DNA from: Streptomyces sp. NRRL F-2664
GTDB taxonomy: Bacteria > Actinomycetota > Actinomycetes > Streptomycetales > Streptomycetaceae
DNA: 64,000 nucleotides
Direction: 5' to 3'
Assembly: GCF_000719345.1 (NCBI RefSeq)
Contig: NZ_JOFX01000020.1
Coordinates: forward strand, 62,001 to 126,000
In this document: one piece after another, positions 19,386-29,380 of the stretch
How positions within the stretch are numbered: position 1 is the first letter of the stretch
How the letters are laid out: every line of letters begins with the position of its first letter
The notes under the pieces: model-generated
Told to the model about the DNA's origin: nothing
Seen by the model: the letters and a program-made list of their open reading frames with translations, nothing else
Databases searched by the model: none
Program-made: the position numbers and the translations under genes

Positions 19386-20405
19386 TCACTCCCCGCCCTT
19401 GCGCGCCGAGTCGAAGCCGGCGCCCCAGGCGGGCACGTCGGCCGGGCGGGCCGGGTTGTCGGCCGCGCCGGGTGAACCGGCTGCACCGGGAGCGCCCGGT
19501 GCGTGGGAGTGGTACTCGACGGAGTCCGCCGTCATGCGCATGAACGCTTCCTCCAGTGAAGCCCGTTGCGGGCTGAGTTCGTGCAGCACGATCCGGTGCT
19601 GTGCGGCCAGTTCGCCGAGCTGCTCCGCGCCGGCACCGTCGATCTCCAGCGCACCCGTGGCGGGGACGGCGACCGCTTCGATCCCCGCCTCGTGCAGCAG
19701 GTCCTTGAGCTGCTCCTGCTGCGGAGAGCGCACGCGGACGTAACTGCGGGAGTTCTGGTGAATGAAATCAGCCATAGTGGTATCGGCCAGTAGTCTTCCC
19801 TGTCCGATGACGATCAAATGGTCTGCGGTCAGGGCCATTTCGCTCATCAGGTGGGACGACACGAAGATCGTGCGCCCCTCTGCGGCCAGGCCCTTCATCA
19901 GATTGCGGATCCACAGAATTCCCTCGGGATCAAGACCGTTGACGGGCTCGTCGAACATGAGGATCTGCGGATCGCCCAGCAATGCGGAGGCGATACCCAG
20001 CCGTTGGCCCATGCCCAGCGAAAATCCTTTGGACTTCTTCCTGGCCACGGCGGTCAGCCCGACCAGGTCCAGCACCTCGCCGACCCGGCGCTGCGGGATG
20101 CCGTTCGACTGGGCCAGGCACAGGAGGTTGTTGTACGCGCTGCGGCCGCCGTGCATGGCCTTCGCGTCCAGCAGAGCCCCTACGTGCTTCAGCGGTTCCT
20201 TGAGGTCCCGGTAGCGCTTCCCGTAGATCCGGACCGCACCACTGGTCGGGTTGTCCAGATCCAGCATCATGCGCATGGTCGTCGACTTGCCGGCCCCGTT
20301 GGGGCCGAGGAAGCCGGTCACCACCCCCGGTCTGACCTGGAAGCTGAGGTGGTCCACGGCGGTCTTCGCGCCGAATCGTTTCGTGAGGCCCTCGAGCTCG
20401 ATCAT
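19386..20405 (-). CDS. ABC transporter ATP-binding protein, pair 2
   Basis: 339 residues. Walker A is GPNGAGKSTTMRMM, the signature is FSLGMGQRLGIA, and Walker B is ILMFDEPVNGLDPEGI. The first 220 residues are closely similar to pair 1, consistent with tandem duplication; the C-terminal 120 residues have diverged and end in an Ala/Pro/Gly-rich tail. A hairpin separates it from filP upstream, so it is probably transcribed separately from filP. Confidence 0.92.
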   Translation of the reverse strand: MIELEGLTKRFGAKTAVDHLSFQVRPGVVTGFLGPNGAGKSTTMRMMLDLDNPTSGAVRIYGKRYRDLKEPLKHVGALLDAKAMHGGRSAYNNLLCLAQSNGIPQRRVGEVLDLVGLTAVARKKSKGFSLGMGQRLGIASALLGDPQILMFDEPVNGLDPEGILWIRNLMKGLAAEGRTIFVSSHLMSEMALTADHLIVIGQGRLLADTTMADFIHQNSRSYVRVRSPQQEQLKDLLHEAGIEAVAVPATGALEIDGAGAEQLGELAAQHRIVLHELSPQRASLEEAFMRMTADSVEYHSHAPGAPGAAGSPGAADNPARPADVPAWGAGFDSARKGGE

Positions 20406-20424
20406 GCGGCCACGCTAGAACGCC

Positions 20425-20467
20425 CGAGGGCCCTACGCCACCTCAAAAGAGTGACATAGGGCCCTCG
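20425..20467 (-). terminator. hairpin downstream of filP
   Basis: CGAGGGCCCTA and TAGGGCCCTCG are perfect 11-bp arms around a 21-nt loop. They lie 41 nt after the filP stop and 20 nt before the ABC ATPase start on the same strand. A terminator for filP is the likeliest role; an operator for the ABC genes is the alternative. Confidence 0.65.
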
Positions 20468-20507
20468 ATCAGGCTCTCTTCGCTACCGCCGGGTTGTCGC
20501 CCCGGGA

Positions 20508-21446
20508 CTAGCGGCTCTGCTGCGCCGGGACGCCGCGGGTGACCGGCTCGTCGTCCACGATCGGGTTGGCCGCCGCGACGGCCGCACCGGTGAGCGTCGC
20601 CAGCATCTCGCGCACGTTGGTCAGCTGCGCGTTGATGGAGTCGCGGCGGTTGGTGAGCGCCGCCAGCTCGCGCTCCGACTCGCTGCGGATGCGGTCCGCC
20701 TTGGCGTTCGCGTCGGCCACGATGTCCTCGGCCTGGCGCTGCGCGGTCTCCACGGTCTGGCGGGCCCGGCGCTCGGCGTCCGTACGCAGCTTCTCGGCCT
20801 CCAGCCGCAGCTGCTCGGCGCGGTGCTCGATCTCCGCGAGGCGCTTCTCGGCCTTGGCCTGGCGGGAGGCCAGGTCGCGCTCCGACTGCTCGCGGCGCTT
20901 GGCCAGGTTGGTCTCGAAGTCCGCGGCGGCCTGGGCGGCCTTGGCGCGGGTCTCCTCGAACAGCGCGTCGGCCTCCTCGCGCTTGGAGGCCGCGTCCTTC
21001 TGGGCCTCGGCGCGCAGGGTGGCGGCGTCGCCCTTGGCCTTCTCGACGATGCGGACGCCCTCGTCCTCCGCCTTCGACTTCCGGTCGGCCGCGAACGACT
21101 CCGCGTCGTTGCGCACCTGCTGGGCCGCCGACTCGGCGAGCTCACGGTGCTGCTCGGCCGCGCGACGGGCCTCCTCGCGCAGGTCCTTCGCCTCCTCCTC
21201 GGCCAGCCGGAGGATCTTCTCGACCCGGGCGCCGAGACCGGCGTACGACGGCTCCGCGTCGTTCACCTGGGCCTGGGCGTTCTGCGTCTCGAGGTGCAGC
21301 TCCTCGATCCGCTTTTCCAGAGAGTTGATACGTCCAAGGGCGCTGTCGCGGTCGGAGACCAGCTTGGTAATGCGGTCGTCCACCTGACCGCGGTCATAAC
21401 CACGCCGCACGAGCTCGAAGCCGAAGGGGGAGGAAGTGTCGCTCAT
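20508..21446 (-). CDS. filP: cellular filament protein FilP
   Basis: 312 residues. A short DivIVA-like N-terminus (FELVRRGYDRGQVDDRITKL, about 10-29) is followed by an almost uninterrupted Ala/Glu/Arg-rich coiled coil to about residue 285 and a short Pro/Val-rich tail. FilP of S. coelicolor, of about this length, forms cytoplasmic filaments behind the hyphal tip, gives rigidity and interacts with DivIVA. Identification rests on the N-terminus, length and position beside scy. The ATG at 21446 is preceded by GGGGGAGGAAG. A hairpin follows the gene. Confidence 0.93.
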   Translation of the reverse strand: MSDTSSPFGFELVRRGYDRGQVDDRITKLVSDRDSALGRINSLEKRIEELHLETQNAQAQVNDAEPSYAGLGARVEKILRLAEEEAKDLREEARRAAEQHRELAESAAQQVRNDAESFAADRKSKAEDEGVRIVEKAKGDAATLRAEAQKDAASKREEADALFEETRAKAAQAAADFETNLAKRREQSERDLASRQAKAEKRLAEIEHRAEQLRLEAEKLRTDAERRARQTVETAQRQAEDIVADANAKADRIRSESERELAALTNRRDSINAQLTNVREMLATLTGAAVAAANPIVDDEPVTRGVPAQQSR

Positions 21447-21642
21447 GGGGTTCCTGTCGAATGAGACCGATGAGGTGCTACGTGAGGTGTTAAGGGGAAT
21501 CCTAGGCGCCCAGACGGCGTGTCATCGAGTCAATCCGCGTTTGATCTGGACAATGACACCCCTTTTGAGTGGCAAGGCGGCGGATTGCTTGTCACCCGTT
21601 CGCCTGAACCCCCATCAGGTGCGCACATCCCGGACCGCTTGG

Positions 21643-24600
21643 CTAGCCCTCCGACGACTTGCCACCCGAACGAGTGGATCCTGCTGTCACTCCCGCCTTG
21701 GCGCCCCCCGCGCCCTGGCCGCCCACCGTGGACTTTCCGCCGCCCGAAGGCGCCTCGAATGATTCCAACGCCTCAAGAACGTCCTGGACACGGGAGATCT
21801 CCCCCTGAATGTCCTGCCGCCTGCGGACGAGGACCTCCAGCTCACGGCGGCCCTCCTCGACGAGGCGCTCGGCCTCCGCCTTGGCCTCGGCCAGCGCCTT
21901 CTCGGCCTCCCGGGCCAGCTCGGCCTTCTTCTGCTCGGCCTCCTTGAGCAGCGTCTCCGCCTTGCGGACCGCCGCGATGCGCACCTTGCTCGCCTCGCTG
22001 CTCGCGTCCGACAGCAGCTCCTTGGCCTTCGCCTCGGCCTCGACGCTCTGCTCGGTCGCCGCGCGCACCAGCTTGTCCACGCGCTCGCCGGCCGACTTCA
22101 TCTGCTCGGCCGACTCCCGGCGGGCCCGCTCGTGGAGCTCCTCAACCTCGCTCTCGACGCGGCCGCGCAGCTCCTCCGCCCGTTCCCTTATGGCGGCGGC
22201 GTCCGCGCGGGCGCCGACCAGCAGCTCGTTGGCGTCCGTACGGGCCTTCTCCACCAGGGAGTTGCCCTCGACGGTCGCCTCCGACGTGATCCGCGCCGCC
22301 TCCTTGCGGGCGGCGTCGACCATCGCGTCGGCCTGCTCCTCGGCCGCCGTGGTGGCGGCGAGGGCCTGCTGCTGCGCCTCGGCGGTCAGCTTGTCGGCCT
22401 CGGCCGCCGCCTCCGTGATGAGCCGGTCGACCTGCTCCGCGGCCTCGGTGCGGCGCTTGTTCGCCTCCTCGCGGGCCTCGTCCAGCAGCCGCTCCGACTC
22501 CGTGCGGGCCTCCGCGCGGGTGCGCTCCGCCGCAGCGGCGGCCTCCGCCTTGACCCGCTCGGCCTCCGAGCGGGTCCGGGCCGCGTGCTCCTGCGCCGAG
22601 GACAGCGCCTCCGAGGCGTCGGCGCGCAGCCGCTCCGCCTCCGACGCCGCCTCGCCGACCGTGCGTTCGTTGTCCTTGCGGGTCTGCTCGACGAGCTTGT
22701 CGGCCTCGGCCGCCGCCTCCGTGATGAGCCGGTCCGCCTGCTCGGCCGCCTCGGTGCGCAGCCGGTTGGCCTCGGCGCGCGCCTCGTCCAGTGCCTGCTC
22801 GGCGTCGCGCTCGGCCCCGGCCAGCGTCTCGCCCGCCGCGGCCGTGACGCGGTCCGCCTCCGCGGTGGCCTCGCCGATGATCCGGCCGCCCTCCGCGCGC
22901 GCCTCGTCCAGCACCCGGGCCGCGTCCGCGCGCAGCCGGTCGGCCTCCGCCGCGGCCTCGCCGATCGTGACCTCGTTGGCCACGCGCGTCTCGTCGATGA
23001 GCCGGTCGCCCTCGGCACGCGAGTCGACCATGATCTTCGCGGCGTCCCGCTCGGCGCTCGCCAGGGTCTCGGCCGCCTGCGACTTCAGCCGTGCCGCCTG
23101 CGTGGTGAGGCGTTCGGCCTCCGCCGCCGCCTCGCCCACGGTGGCCGCGTTCGCGGCCCGGGTCTCCTCGATGAGGCGGTCCGCCTCCGCCGACGCCTCG
23201 GTGATGAGCCGGTCGACCTGCTCCGCCGCCTCCGTCCGCAGCCGGTTGCCCTCGGCCCGGGCCTCGTCCAGCGTCGCCGCGGCCTCGGCGCGGGCGGCCT
23301 CGGCGGCCTCCGCCGCCCCGGTGGTGATGCGTGCGGCCTCCGCCTCGGCGCCGGCCACCGTGGCAGCGTTGGCCGCGAGGGTCTCGGCGGTGAGCCTCTC
23401 GGCCTCCGCCGCCGCCTCGGCGGTGATCCGGGCGCCTTCGGTGCGCGCGGCCTCCAGGGACTCCGCCGCCTCGCCGCGGATGCGGTTCGCGTCGTCACGG
23501 GCGTCGGCCCGGGTCCGGGCGGCGTCGCGCTCGGACGCGGCCAGCGCGTCCGTGGCCTCGGTCCGCACCCGCTGGGCGTATTCGGCGGTGTCGGTGCGCA
23601 GCTGCTCCGCCTCGGCGATCGCCTCGGCGACGGTGCGCTCGGCCAGGGCCTTCGCCGCGTCGGTCTCCGCGCGCGCCTCGGTGCGGATGCGGCCCGCGTC
23701 CTCGGTGGCCCGCTCCCGCTCCGCGTGGGCGTCGGCGCGGACCCGGGCGGCCTCCTCCTCGGCCTCGGTCCTCGTACGCTCCGCCACGTGCTCGGCGGCG
23801 CTGCGCAGCCCGGCGATCTCCTCCTCGGCCTGCTCGTGCAGACCGGCCACGGCGTCGCGCACCTGCTGGGCGGTGGCCTCGGCCGCCGACACCAGCTCGG
23901 ACGCGCGGCGCTCGGCCTCCTCGGTCAGACGGGCCGCCTCGGCCTGCGCCTCCTCCGAACGGCGGCGCGCCGCCGCCAGCAGCTCCTCGCTCTGCTCGCG
24001 GGCCTGCGCCCGCTCCTGGTCGGCGTCGGTCCGCGCCGCCGCCAGGGTCTCCTCGGCCTCCCGGCGGCGCCGGGCGGCCTCCTCCTGCGCGGCGGACAGC
24101 GCCTCGGCCGCCTCCTCGGCGACCCGCTCGGCCGCCGCCTTGGCCTCGGCGCGCAGCCGGTCCGCGGTCTCCTGGGCCTCGGAGCGCACGCGCTCGGCCT
24201 CGGCCTCGGCCTCGCCGCGCAGCCGTACGGCCACCTGCTCGGCCTCGGCGCGCACCCGGCCGGCGTCCTGCGCGGCCTCCGTGCGCAGCTGGTCGGCCTC
24301 CTGCTCGGACTGCGTCTGCAGGGTGCGGATGCGTTCCGCCGACTCGGCGCGCAGCCGGTCGTTCTCCTCCGTCGTCTCGCGGCGGATGTTCTCCGCCGCC
24401 GTACGGGCGTCGCGCAGTGTCTGCTCGGCCGTGGCCAGCCGGCCCTCGGCCTCCGTGTGCAGCCGTACGAGCTCCTCGTCGGCCTCCGCGCGCTTCGCGG
24501 CCAGCGCCTGCTCGGTCTCCGCGCGCCGGGCGAGGGCCGCCGCATCCGCCTCGGCGCGGACCGATTCGGCCTGCTCCTCGGCCTCGGCGCGCAGCCGCTC

Positions 24601-26241
24601 GGCCTCGGCGCGGGTCCGCTCCAGGGTCTCCTCGGCCTGCTTGCGCAGGGTTCCGGCCCGCTCGACGGCCTCGGCGCGGACCCGCTCGCTCTCGGCGGTC
24701 GCCCCCGAGCGCAGCTCGTCCGCGTCCGCCTTGGCCTTGCCGAGCAGTTCCTCGGCGGTCTTGGCCGCCTCCTCGATCTGCTGGACCGCCTCGCGGCGGG
24801 CCTCGCCGCGGATCCGCTCGCCCTCGGCGACGGCCTCCGCGCGCAGCTGCTCGGCCTCGCCGCGCAGCCGGCGGGCCTCCTCCTGGAGTTCGACCGTGCG
24901 GGCCCGGTACTCCTCGGTGTCGTCCTTCGCGGCGCCCTTGAGCTCGTCGGCGGTGGCCGCGGCCTGCAGGCGCAGCCGGTCGGCCTCCGCCTCGGCCTCG
25001 CGGCGGATCCGCTCGGCCTCCTCGGAGGCGGCCCGGGTGGTGGCCCGGGCGTCCTCGGAGGCCTTGTTCAGTACGTCCTCGGCCGTGCGGGCCGCCTTCG
25101 CCAGCTGCGCCGCCATGTCCTCGGCGGCGGCCGTACGGGCGCTGTCGCCGGCCTCGGCACGCACCCGCTCGGCGTCCGCCCGGGCGTCGGCGAGGACCTG
25201 CTCGGCCTCGGCCTTGAGGAGTTCGGCCTCCTTGGTCGCCTCGCCGACCAGGCGGGCCACCTGTTCCTTGGCGGTCCGGGTGCGCTGCTCGTTGACGGAC
25301 TCCGCCGACGCGAGCTGCCGGGACGCGCTCTCCTTGGCCTCGGCGAGGACCTTCTCGGCCTCGGCGCGGGCCTCGCGCAGCGCGGACTCGGCCTCCTGCA
25401 CGCGGGATTCGGCGATGCGGCCGAGGTCCAGGGTCTGCTGCCGGGTCTGCTCGGCCTCGGCCGAGGTGGTCGACCGCAGCCGTTCGGCGTGCTGGGTGGC
25501 CTCCTGCGCCTGCGCGGAGGCGGCCGTCAGCAGGCGCTCGGCCTCCTTGCGGGCGCGCAGCAGGGTGGACTCGGCCTCCGCGCGGGCCGCCTCGGCGTCG
25601 GCGGCCATCCGGCGCCGGGTCTCCTCGGCGACCCGGGCGGCCTCGGCGCGGGCCGCGTTCAGCGACTGCTCGGCCTCGGCGCGGGACTCCTCCATGAGGC
25701 GGCGGGCCTGGGCCTCCGTGCGGGCGCGCAGCTGCTCCGCCCAGGCCACGTTCTCGTTGACGTGCGCCTCGACGGTCTGGCGGCGCTCGTTGAGCTCCTG
25801 GTCCAGGCGCTGGCGGCGGTTGACGGCCTCGGTGTGCAGTTCGGCCTGCAGGCGCGCCTGGTGCTCGGCGTGCTCCTGGAGGATGCGCTGGGTCTGCGCC
25901 CGCGCGTCGCGCAGCTCGCGCTCGGCGTCGGAGCGCATCTGGTCGGCCTGGATCTGGGCGTTGCGGAGCAACTGCTCCGCCTGGTAGCCCATGTCCGCGC
26001 CGTCGTAGGCGGGACGGGACGCCAGGGCCCGGCGTACCTCGTGGAGCTTGGCGCGCAGCACCTCGACCTGGTAGCCCAGGTCCTCAGCGTGCTGGACGGC
26101 TTTCCCGCGCTCCTTCTTCAGCCGCTCCATCTCGGCTTCGAAGCGCGAGAGATGGTCGGCTTCGGCCTGATGGCTCTCCTGGCTTTCGTAGCCCCGCACA
26201 GCGCGGTCCCATCCGTCCCCTGGTCGCAAGCTCACTCCCAA
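21643..26241 (-). CDS. scy: polar growth scaffold protein Scy
   Basis: 1532 residues, nearly all coiled coil with short-period (heptad/hendecad) Ala-Glu-Ala-Glu-Arg patterning. The conserved N-terminal part has RGYESQE and SRFEAEMERLKKERGKAVQH; the C-terminus is Gly/Ser-rich without coiled coil. Scy organises the tip-organising centre with DivIVA and FilP and marks new branch sites. I recall the S. coelicolor protein as about 1,326 residues, so this one is roughly 200 longer. Extra copies of segments such as EQVDRLITEA-AEAD in the last third could account for that. The start is uncertain: TTG 26241 (longest), TTG 26229 behind GGGAGTGAGC, or GTG 26199 (VRGYESQ). The biased codons leave huge open frames on the other strand; those are not genes. 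Confidence 0.92.
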   Translation of the reverse strand: MGVSLRPGDGWDRAVRGYESQESHQAEADHLSRFEAEMERLKKERGKAVQHAEDLGYQVEVLRAKLHEVRRALASRPAYDGADMGYQAEQLLRNAQIQADQMRSDAERELRDARAQTQRILQEHAEHQARLQAELHTEAVNRRQRLDQELNERRQTVEAHVNENVAWAEQLRARTEAQARRLMEESRAEAEQSLNAARAEAARVAEETRRRMAADAEAARAEAESTLLRARKEAERLLTAASAQAQEATQHAERLRSTTSAEAEQTRQQTLDLGRIAESRVQEAESALREARAEAEKVLAEAKESASRQLASAESVNEQRTRTAKEQVARLVGEATKEAELLKAEAEQVLADARADAERVRAEAGDSARTAAAEDMAAQLAKAARTAEDVLNKASEDARATTRAASEEAERIRREAEAEADRLRLQAAATADELKGAAKDDTEEYRARTVELQEEARRLRGEAEQLRAEAVAEGERIRGEARREAVQQIEEAAKTAEELLGKAKADADELRSGATAESERVRAEAVERAGTLRKQAEETLERTRAEAERLRAEAEEQAESVRAEADAAALARRAETEQALAAKRAEADEELVRLHTEAEGRLATAEQTLRDARTAAENIRRETTEENDRLRAESAERIRTLQTQSEQEADQLRTEAAQDAGRVRAEAEQVAVRLRGEAEAEAERVRSEAQETADRLRAEAKAAAERVAEEAAEALSAAQEEAARRRREAEETLAAARTDADQERAQAREQSEELLAAARRRSEEAQAEAARLTEEAERRASELVSAAEATAQQVRDAVAGLHEQAEEEIAGLRSAAEHVAERTRTEAEEEAARVRADAHAERERATEDAGRIRTEARAETDAAKALAERTVAEAIAEAEQLRTDTAEYAQRVRTEATDALAASERDAARTRADARDDANRIRGEAAESLEAARTEGARITAEAAAEAERLTAETLAANAATVAGAEAEAARITTGAAEAAEAARAEAAATLDEARAEGNRLRTEAAEQVDRLITEASAEADRLIEETRAANAATVGEAAAEAERLTTQAARLKSQAAETLASAERDAAKIMVDSRAEGDRLIDETRVANEVTIGEAAAEADRLRADAARVLDEARAEGGRIIGEATAEADRVTAAAGETLAGAERDAEQALDEARAEANRLRTEAAEQADRLITEAAAEADKLVEQTRKDNERTVGEAASEAERLRADASEALSSAQEHAARTRSEAERVKAEAAAAAERTRAEARTESERLLDEAREEANKRRTEAAEQVDRLITEAAAEADKLTAEAQQQALAATTAAEEQADAMVDAARKEAARITSEATVEGNSLVEKARTDANELLVGARADAAAIRERAEELRGRVESEVEELHERARRESAEQMKSAGERVDKLVRAATEQSVEAEAKAKELLSDASSEASKVRIAAVRKAETLLKEAEQKKAELAREAEKALAEAKAEAERLVEEGRRELEVLVRRRQDIQGEISRVQDVLEALESFEAPSGGGKSTVGGQGAGGAKAGVTAGSTRSGGKSSEG

Positions 26242-26378
26242 TGAGCATCGCTCGCCCGCTGAACGACGCCCCCGGGGGAATGGTGTCAGATACCGGGGCA
26301 GGGGTCACAGGCCCCGACCCTCTCCGCACCGAACCCCGGCCGAGCCATGGCCACTCTACCGGCCGGGGAATCGGGGCA

Positions 26379-26807
26379 TCAGTGGTCGGGGTTGGAGGTG
26401 ACCAGTTCGGTCAGGACGCCGTGGCAGTCCTTGGGGTGCAGGAAGGTGATGGAGGACCCCATCGAACCGGTGCGGGGCTGGTCGTACAGGACGCGGACGC
26501 CCTTGCCCCGGATGGCCTCCGCGTCGCCGCGGACGTCCTCGGTGCCGAAGGCGATGTGGTGCACGCCCTCGCCGTTCTTGGCGAGCCACTTGCCCACTGC
26601 GGAGTCCTCGCGGGTGGGCTCCAGGAGCTGGAGGTAGGAGGCGCCGCCGTCGGAGGTTTCGTTGATCTTCAACATGGCCTCGCGGACGCCCTGCTCCTCG
26701 TTGACCTCGGTGTGGAACACCTCGAAGCCGTACGTGGCACGGTAGAACTCGACAGTCTTGTCCAGGTCGAAGCAGGCGATCCCGATGTGGTCGATTCTTG
26801 TCAGCAT
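26379..26807 (-). CDS. mce: methylmalonyl-CoA epimerase
   Basis: 142 residues of the VOC (glyoxalase) superfamily. Metal ligands are visible as LTRIDHIGIA (His 7), EGVHHIAFG and CHGVLTEL (Glu near the end). The enzyme interconverts the (2R) and (2S) forms of methylmalonyl-CoA, linking propionyl-CoA with methylmalonyl-CoA mutase. The ATG at 26807 gives the family start MLTRIDHIGIACFDL; the longer open frame reaches into the divergent promoter region. It is divergent from the thiolase gene. Confidence 0.95.
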   Translation of the reverse strand: MLTRIDHIGIACFDLDKTVEFYRATYGFEVFHTEVNEEQGVREAMLKINETSDGGASYLQLLEPTREDSAVGKWLAKNGEGVHHIAFGTEDVRGDAEAIRGKGVRVLYDQPRTGSMGSSITFLHPKDCHGVLTELVTSNPDH

Positions 26808-26942
26808 GGGGACAGTGCACCGCCGAAGGGGGTCGTCACGCAACGTGCGCGCGATCACACCGGCAGCCCGGTGACCGCTGCGGTACCGCCCAGTACATTC
26901 ACGTAAACCCTCGTTCACTCCTCATCCAAGGGGCTGTGCCTC

Positions 26943-28142
26943 ATGTCCGGATCGAACAACACCACTTCCGTGATCGTCGCCGGGGCCCGCACGCCCATGG
27001 GGCGGCTGCTCGGCTCGCTGAAGTCCTTCTCGGGCGCCGACCTCGGCGGCTTCGCCATCAAGTCCGCGCTGGAGCGGGCCGGGATCTCCGGCGACCAGGT
27101 CCAGTACGTGATCATGGGCCAGGTGCTCCAGGCCGGTGCGGGCCAGATCCCCGCCCGCCAGGCTGCGGTCAAGGCCGGCATCCCGATGAACGTGCCGGCC
27201 CTGACCGTCAACAAGGTCTGCCTCTCCGGCCTGGACGCGATCGCGCTGGCCGACCAGCTGATCCGCGCCGGTGAGTTCGACATCGTGGTCGCCGGCGGCC
27301 AGGAGTCCATGACCAACGCCCCGCACCTGCTGCCCAAGACCCGTGAGGGCTACAAGTACGGCGCGGTCGAGATGCTGGACGCGATGGCCTACGACGGCCT
27401 CACGGACGCCTTCGAGAACATCGCGATGGGCGAGTCCACCGAGAAGCACAACACCCGCCTCGGCATCGAGCGCGGCCCGCAGGACGAGTTCGCCGCCGCC
27501 TCCCACCAGCGCGCCGCCGCCGCCCAGAAGAACGGCGTCTTCGAGGCCGAGATCACCCCGGTCGAGATCCCGCAGCGCAAGGGCGACCCGGTGATCTTCT
27601 CCACCGACGAGGGCATCCGCCCGGAGACCACGGTGGAGTCGCTCGGCAAGCTGCGCCCGGCCTTCGCCAAGGACGGCACGATCACCGCCGGCACCTCCTC
27701 GCAGATCAGCGACGGCGCGGCCGCCGTGGTCGTGATGAGCAAGGCGAAGGCCGAGGAGCTGGGCCTGGAGTGGATCGCGGAGATCGGCGCCCACGGCAAC
27801 GTCGCCGGCCCGGACAACTCCCTGCAGTCCCAGCCGTCCAACGCGATCCTGCACGCCCTGAAGAAGGAGGGCCTGGACGTCTCGGACCTGGACCTCATCG
27901 AGATCAACGAGGCCTTCGCGGCGGTCGCCGTGCAGTCAATGAAGGACCTGGGCGTGACCCCGGAAAAGGTGAACGTCAACGGTGGCGCCATCGCCCTGGG
28001 CCACCCGATCGGCATGTCCGGCGCCCGCGTGGTGCTGCACCTGGCGCTGGAGCTCAAGCGCCGCGGCGGCGGTGTCGGCGCGGCCGCGCTGTGCGGCGGC
28101 GGCGGCCAGGGTGACGCGCTGATCCTCCGCGTCGCCAAGTAG
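26943..28142 (+). CDS. acetyl-CoA C-acetyltransferase (thiolase)
   Basis: 399 residues. The acyl-accepting Cys is C93 in [11 protein letters not shown]. The other active-site elements are [17 protein letters not shown] (His) and [13 protein letters not shown] (second Cys). The enzyme condenses two acetyl-CoA to acetoacetyl-CoA, or runs in the cleavage direction. AAGGGG lies before the ATG. MeaB follows after 75 nt and may share its transcript. With the epimerase, MeaB and the dehydrogenase it forms a short-chain acyl-CoA neighbourhood. Confidence 0.95.
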   Translation: MSGSNNTTSVIVAGARTPMGRLLGSLKSFSGADLGGFAIKSALERAGISGDQVQYVIMGQVLQAGAGQIPARQAAVKAGIPMNVPALTVNKVCLSGLDAIALADQLIRAGEFDIVVAGGQESMTNAPHLLPKTREGYKYGAVEMLDAMAYDGLTDAFENIAMGESTEKHNTRLGIERGPQDEFAAASHQRAAAAQKNGVFEAEITPVEIPQRKGDPVIFSTDEGIRPETTVESLGKLRPAFAKDGTITAGTSSQISDGAAAVVVMSKAKAEELGLEWIAEIGAHGNVAGPDNSLQSQPSNAILHALKKEGLDVSDLDLIEINEAFAAVAVQSMKDLGVTPEKVNVNGGAIALGHPIGMSGARVVLHLALELKRRGGGVGAAALCGGGGQGDALILRVAK

Positions 28143-28217
28143 CCGCACGGCCGCCGGGCCGCGACCGGCCCGGCGGCCCCCACGCAATCCGTACGAGAAC
28201 CGAGGAGCGCAGCACGC

Positions 28218-29180
28218 ATGACGGCGGTGGACGTCCCCCAGCTGGTGGCCCAGGCACGGGAGGGCCGACCGAGAGCGGTGGCCCGGCTGATCTCGCTGGT
28301 CGAGGGGGCGTCCCCGCAGTTGCGCGAGGTGATGGCCGCGCTGGCCCCGCTGACGGGCGGGGCGTACGTGGTGGGGCTGACGGGGTCGCCGGGTGTCGGC
28401 AAGTCGACCTCGACCTCGGCGCTGGTGTCCGCCTACCGCAAGGCCGGCAAGCGCGTCGGCGTCCTCGCCGTGGACCCGTCCTCGCCGTTCTCGGGCGGTG
28501 CGCTGCTCGGTGACCGGGTGCGGATGTCGGACCACGCCTCCGACCCGGGGGTCTACATCCGCTCCATGGCCACCCGCGGCCACCTCGGGGGGCTGGCCTG
28601 GGCCGCGCCGCAGGCGATCCGGGTGCTGGACGCGGCCGGCTGCGACGTCGTCCTGGTCGAGACGGTCGGCGTCGGGCAGTCGGAGGTGGAGATCGCCTCG
28701 CAGGCCGACACCTCGGTGGTGCTGCTCGCGCCCGGGATGGGCGACGGGATCCAGGCCGCGAAGGCGGGCATCCTGGAGATCGGCGACGTGTACGTGGTGA
28801 ACAAGGCCGACCGGGACGGCGCGGACGCCACCGCCCGCGAGCTCAACCACATGCTGGGGCTGGGGGAGGCGCGCGGCCCCCACGACTGGCGGCCGCCGAT
28901 CGTCAAGACGGTCGCGGCCCGCGGCCAGGGCATCGACGAGGTCGTCGAGGCGCTGGAGAAGCACCGGGCGTGGATGGACGAGCGCGGGGTGCTCGGTGAG
29001 CGGCGGGCGGCGCGGGCCGCGCGCGAGGTCGAGACGATTGCGGTGACGGAGCTGCGGGCGCGGATGGCGGACGTCCACGGGGACGCGCACCTGGGCGCGC
29101 TGGCCGCCCGGGTCGCCGAGGGCGACCTGGACCCGTACGCGGCGGCCGACGCCCTGCTGGCGACCTTGACGGAGTCCTGA
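28218..29180 (+). CDS. meaB: methylmalonyl-CoA mutase-associated GTPase MeaB
   Basis: 320 residues of the G3E GTPase family. P loop GLTGSPGVGKSTSTSAL, switch region AVDPSSPFSGGALLGDRVRM and the base-specificity motif VNKADRDGAD are all visible, with a C-terminal dimerisation helix arm. MeaB gates adenosylcobalamin delivery to, and protects, B12-dependent acyl-CoA mutases. GAGGAG precedes the ATG. IcmA, encoded at 37.4 kb, and methylmalonyl-CoA mutase elsewhere in the genome are plausible clients. Confidence 0.95.
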   Translation: MTAVDVPQLVAQAREGRPRAVARLISLVEGASPQLREVMAALAPLTGGAYVVGLTGSPGVGKSTSTSALVSAYRKAGKRVGVLAVDPSSPFSGGALLGDRVRMSDHASDPGVYIRSMATRGHLGGLAWAAPQAIRVLDAAGCDVVLVETVGVGQSEVEIASQADTSVVLLAPGMGDGIQAAKAGILEIGDVYVVNKADRDGADATARELNHMLGLGEARGPHDWRPPIVKTVAARGQGIDEVVEALEKHRAWMDERGVLGERRAARAAREVETIAVTELRARMADVHGDAHLGALAARVAEGDLDPYAAADALLATLTES

Positions 29181-29380
29181 CGCCCGACGCCGGACGCACG
29201 GCGCGCGGCGTCTGCCTCCTGCGGCGAGGTCGCGTGGGTGGTGGCGCGGGGGCCGGGCGCCACTCCCCGGCGCCCCCGCGGGTCGCCGGGCGGGGGCGTG
29301 GTGCCCGGCGGCGCCGGCAGCGGGCGGACGCCGCCCGCGGTCCGGCCCGGCGCCCCGCGGTGCGCGCCGAGCGCCCCGGC

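Noticed and set aside
21643..26241. Dense short DNA repeats resembling a repeat array
   Set aside because: They are in frame and encode Ala-Glu-Arg coiled-coil repeats; there are no unique spacers of constant length as in CRISPR.
21809..26244. Two open frames of about 1,370-1,390 codons on the plus strand opposite scy
   Set aside because: They arise from the Ala/Glu/Arg codon bias of the coiled coil. Their products are low complexity, with no ribosome site and no known family.
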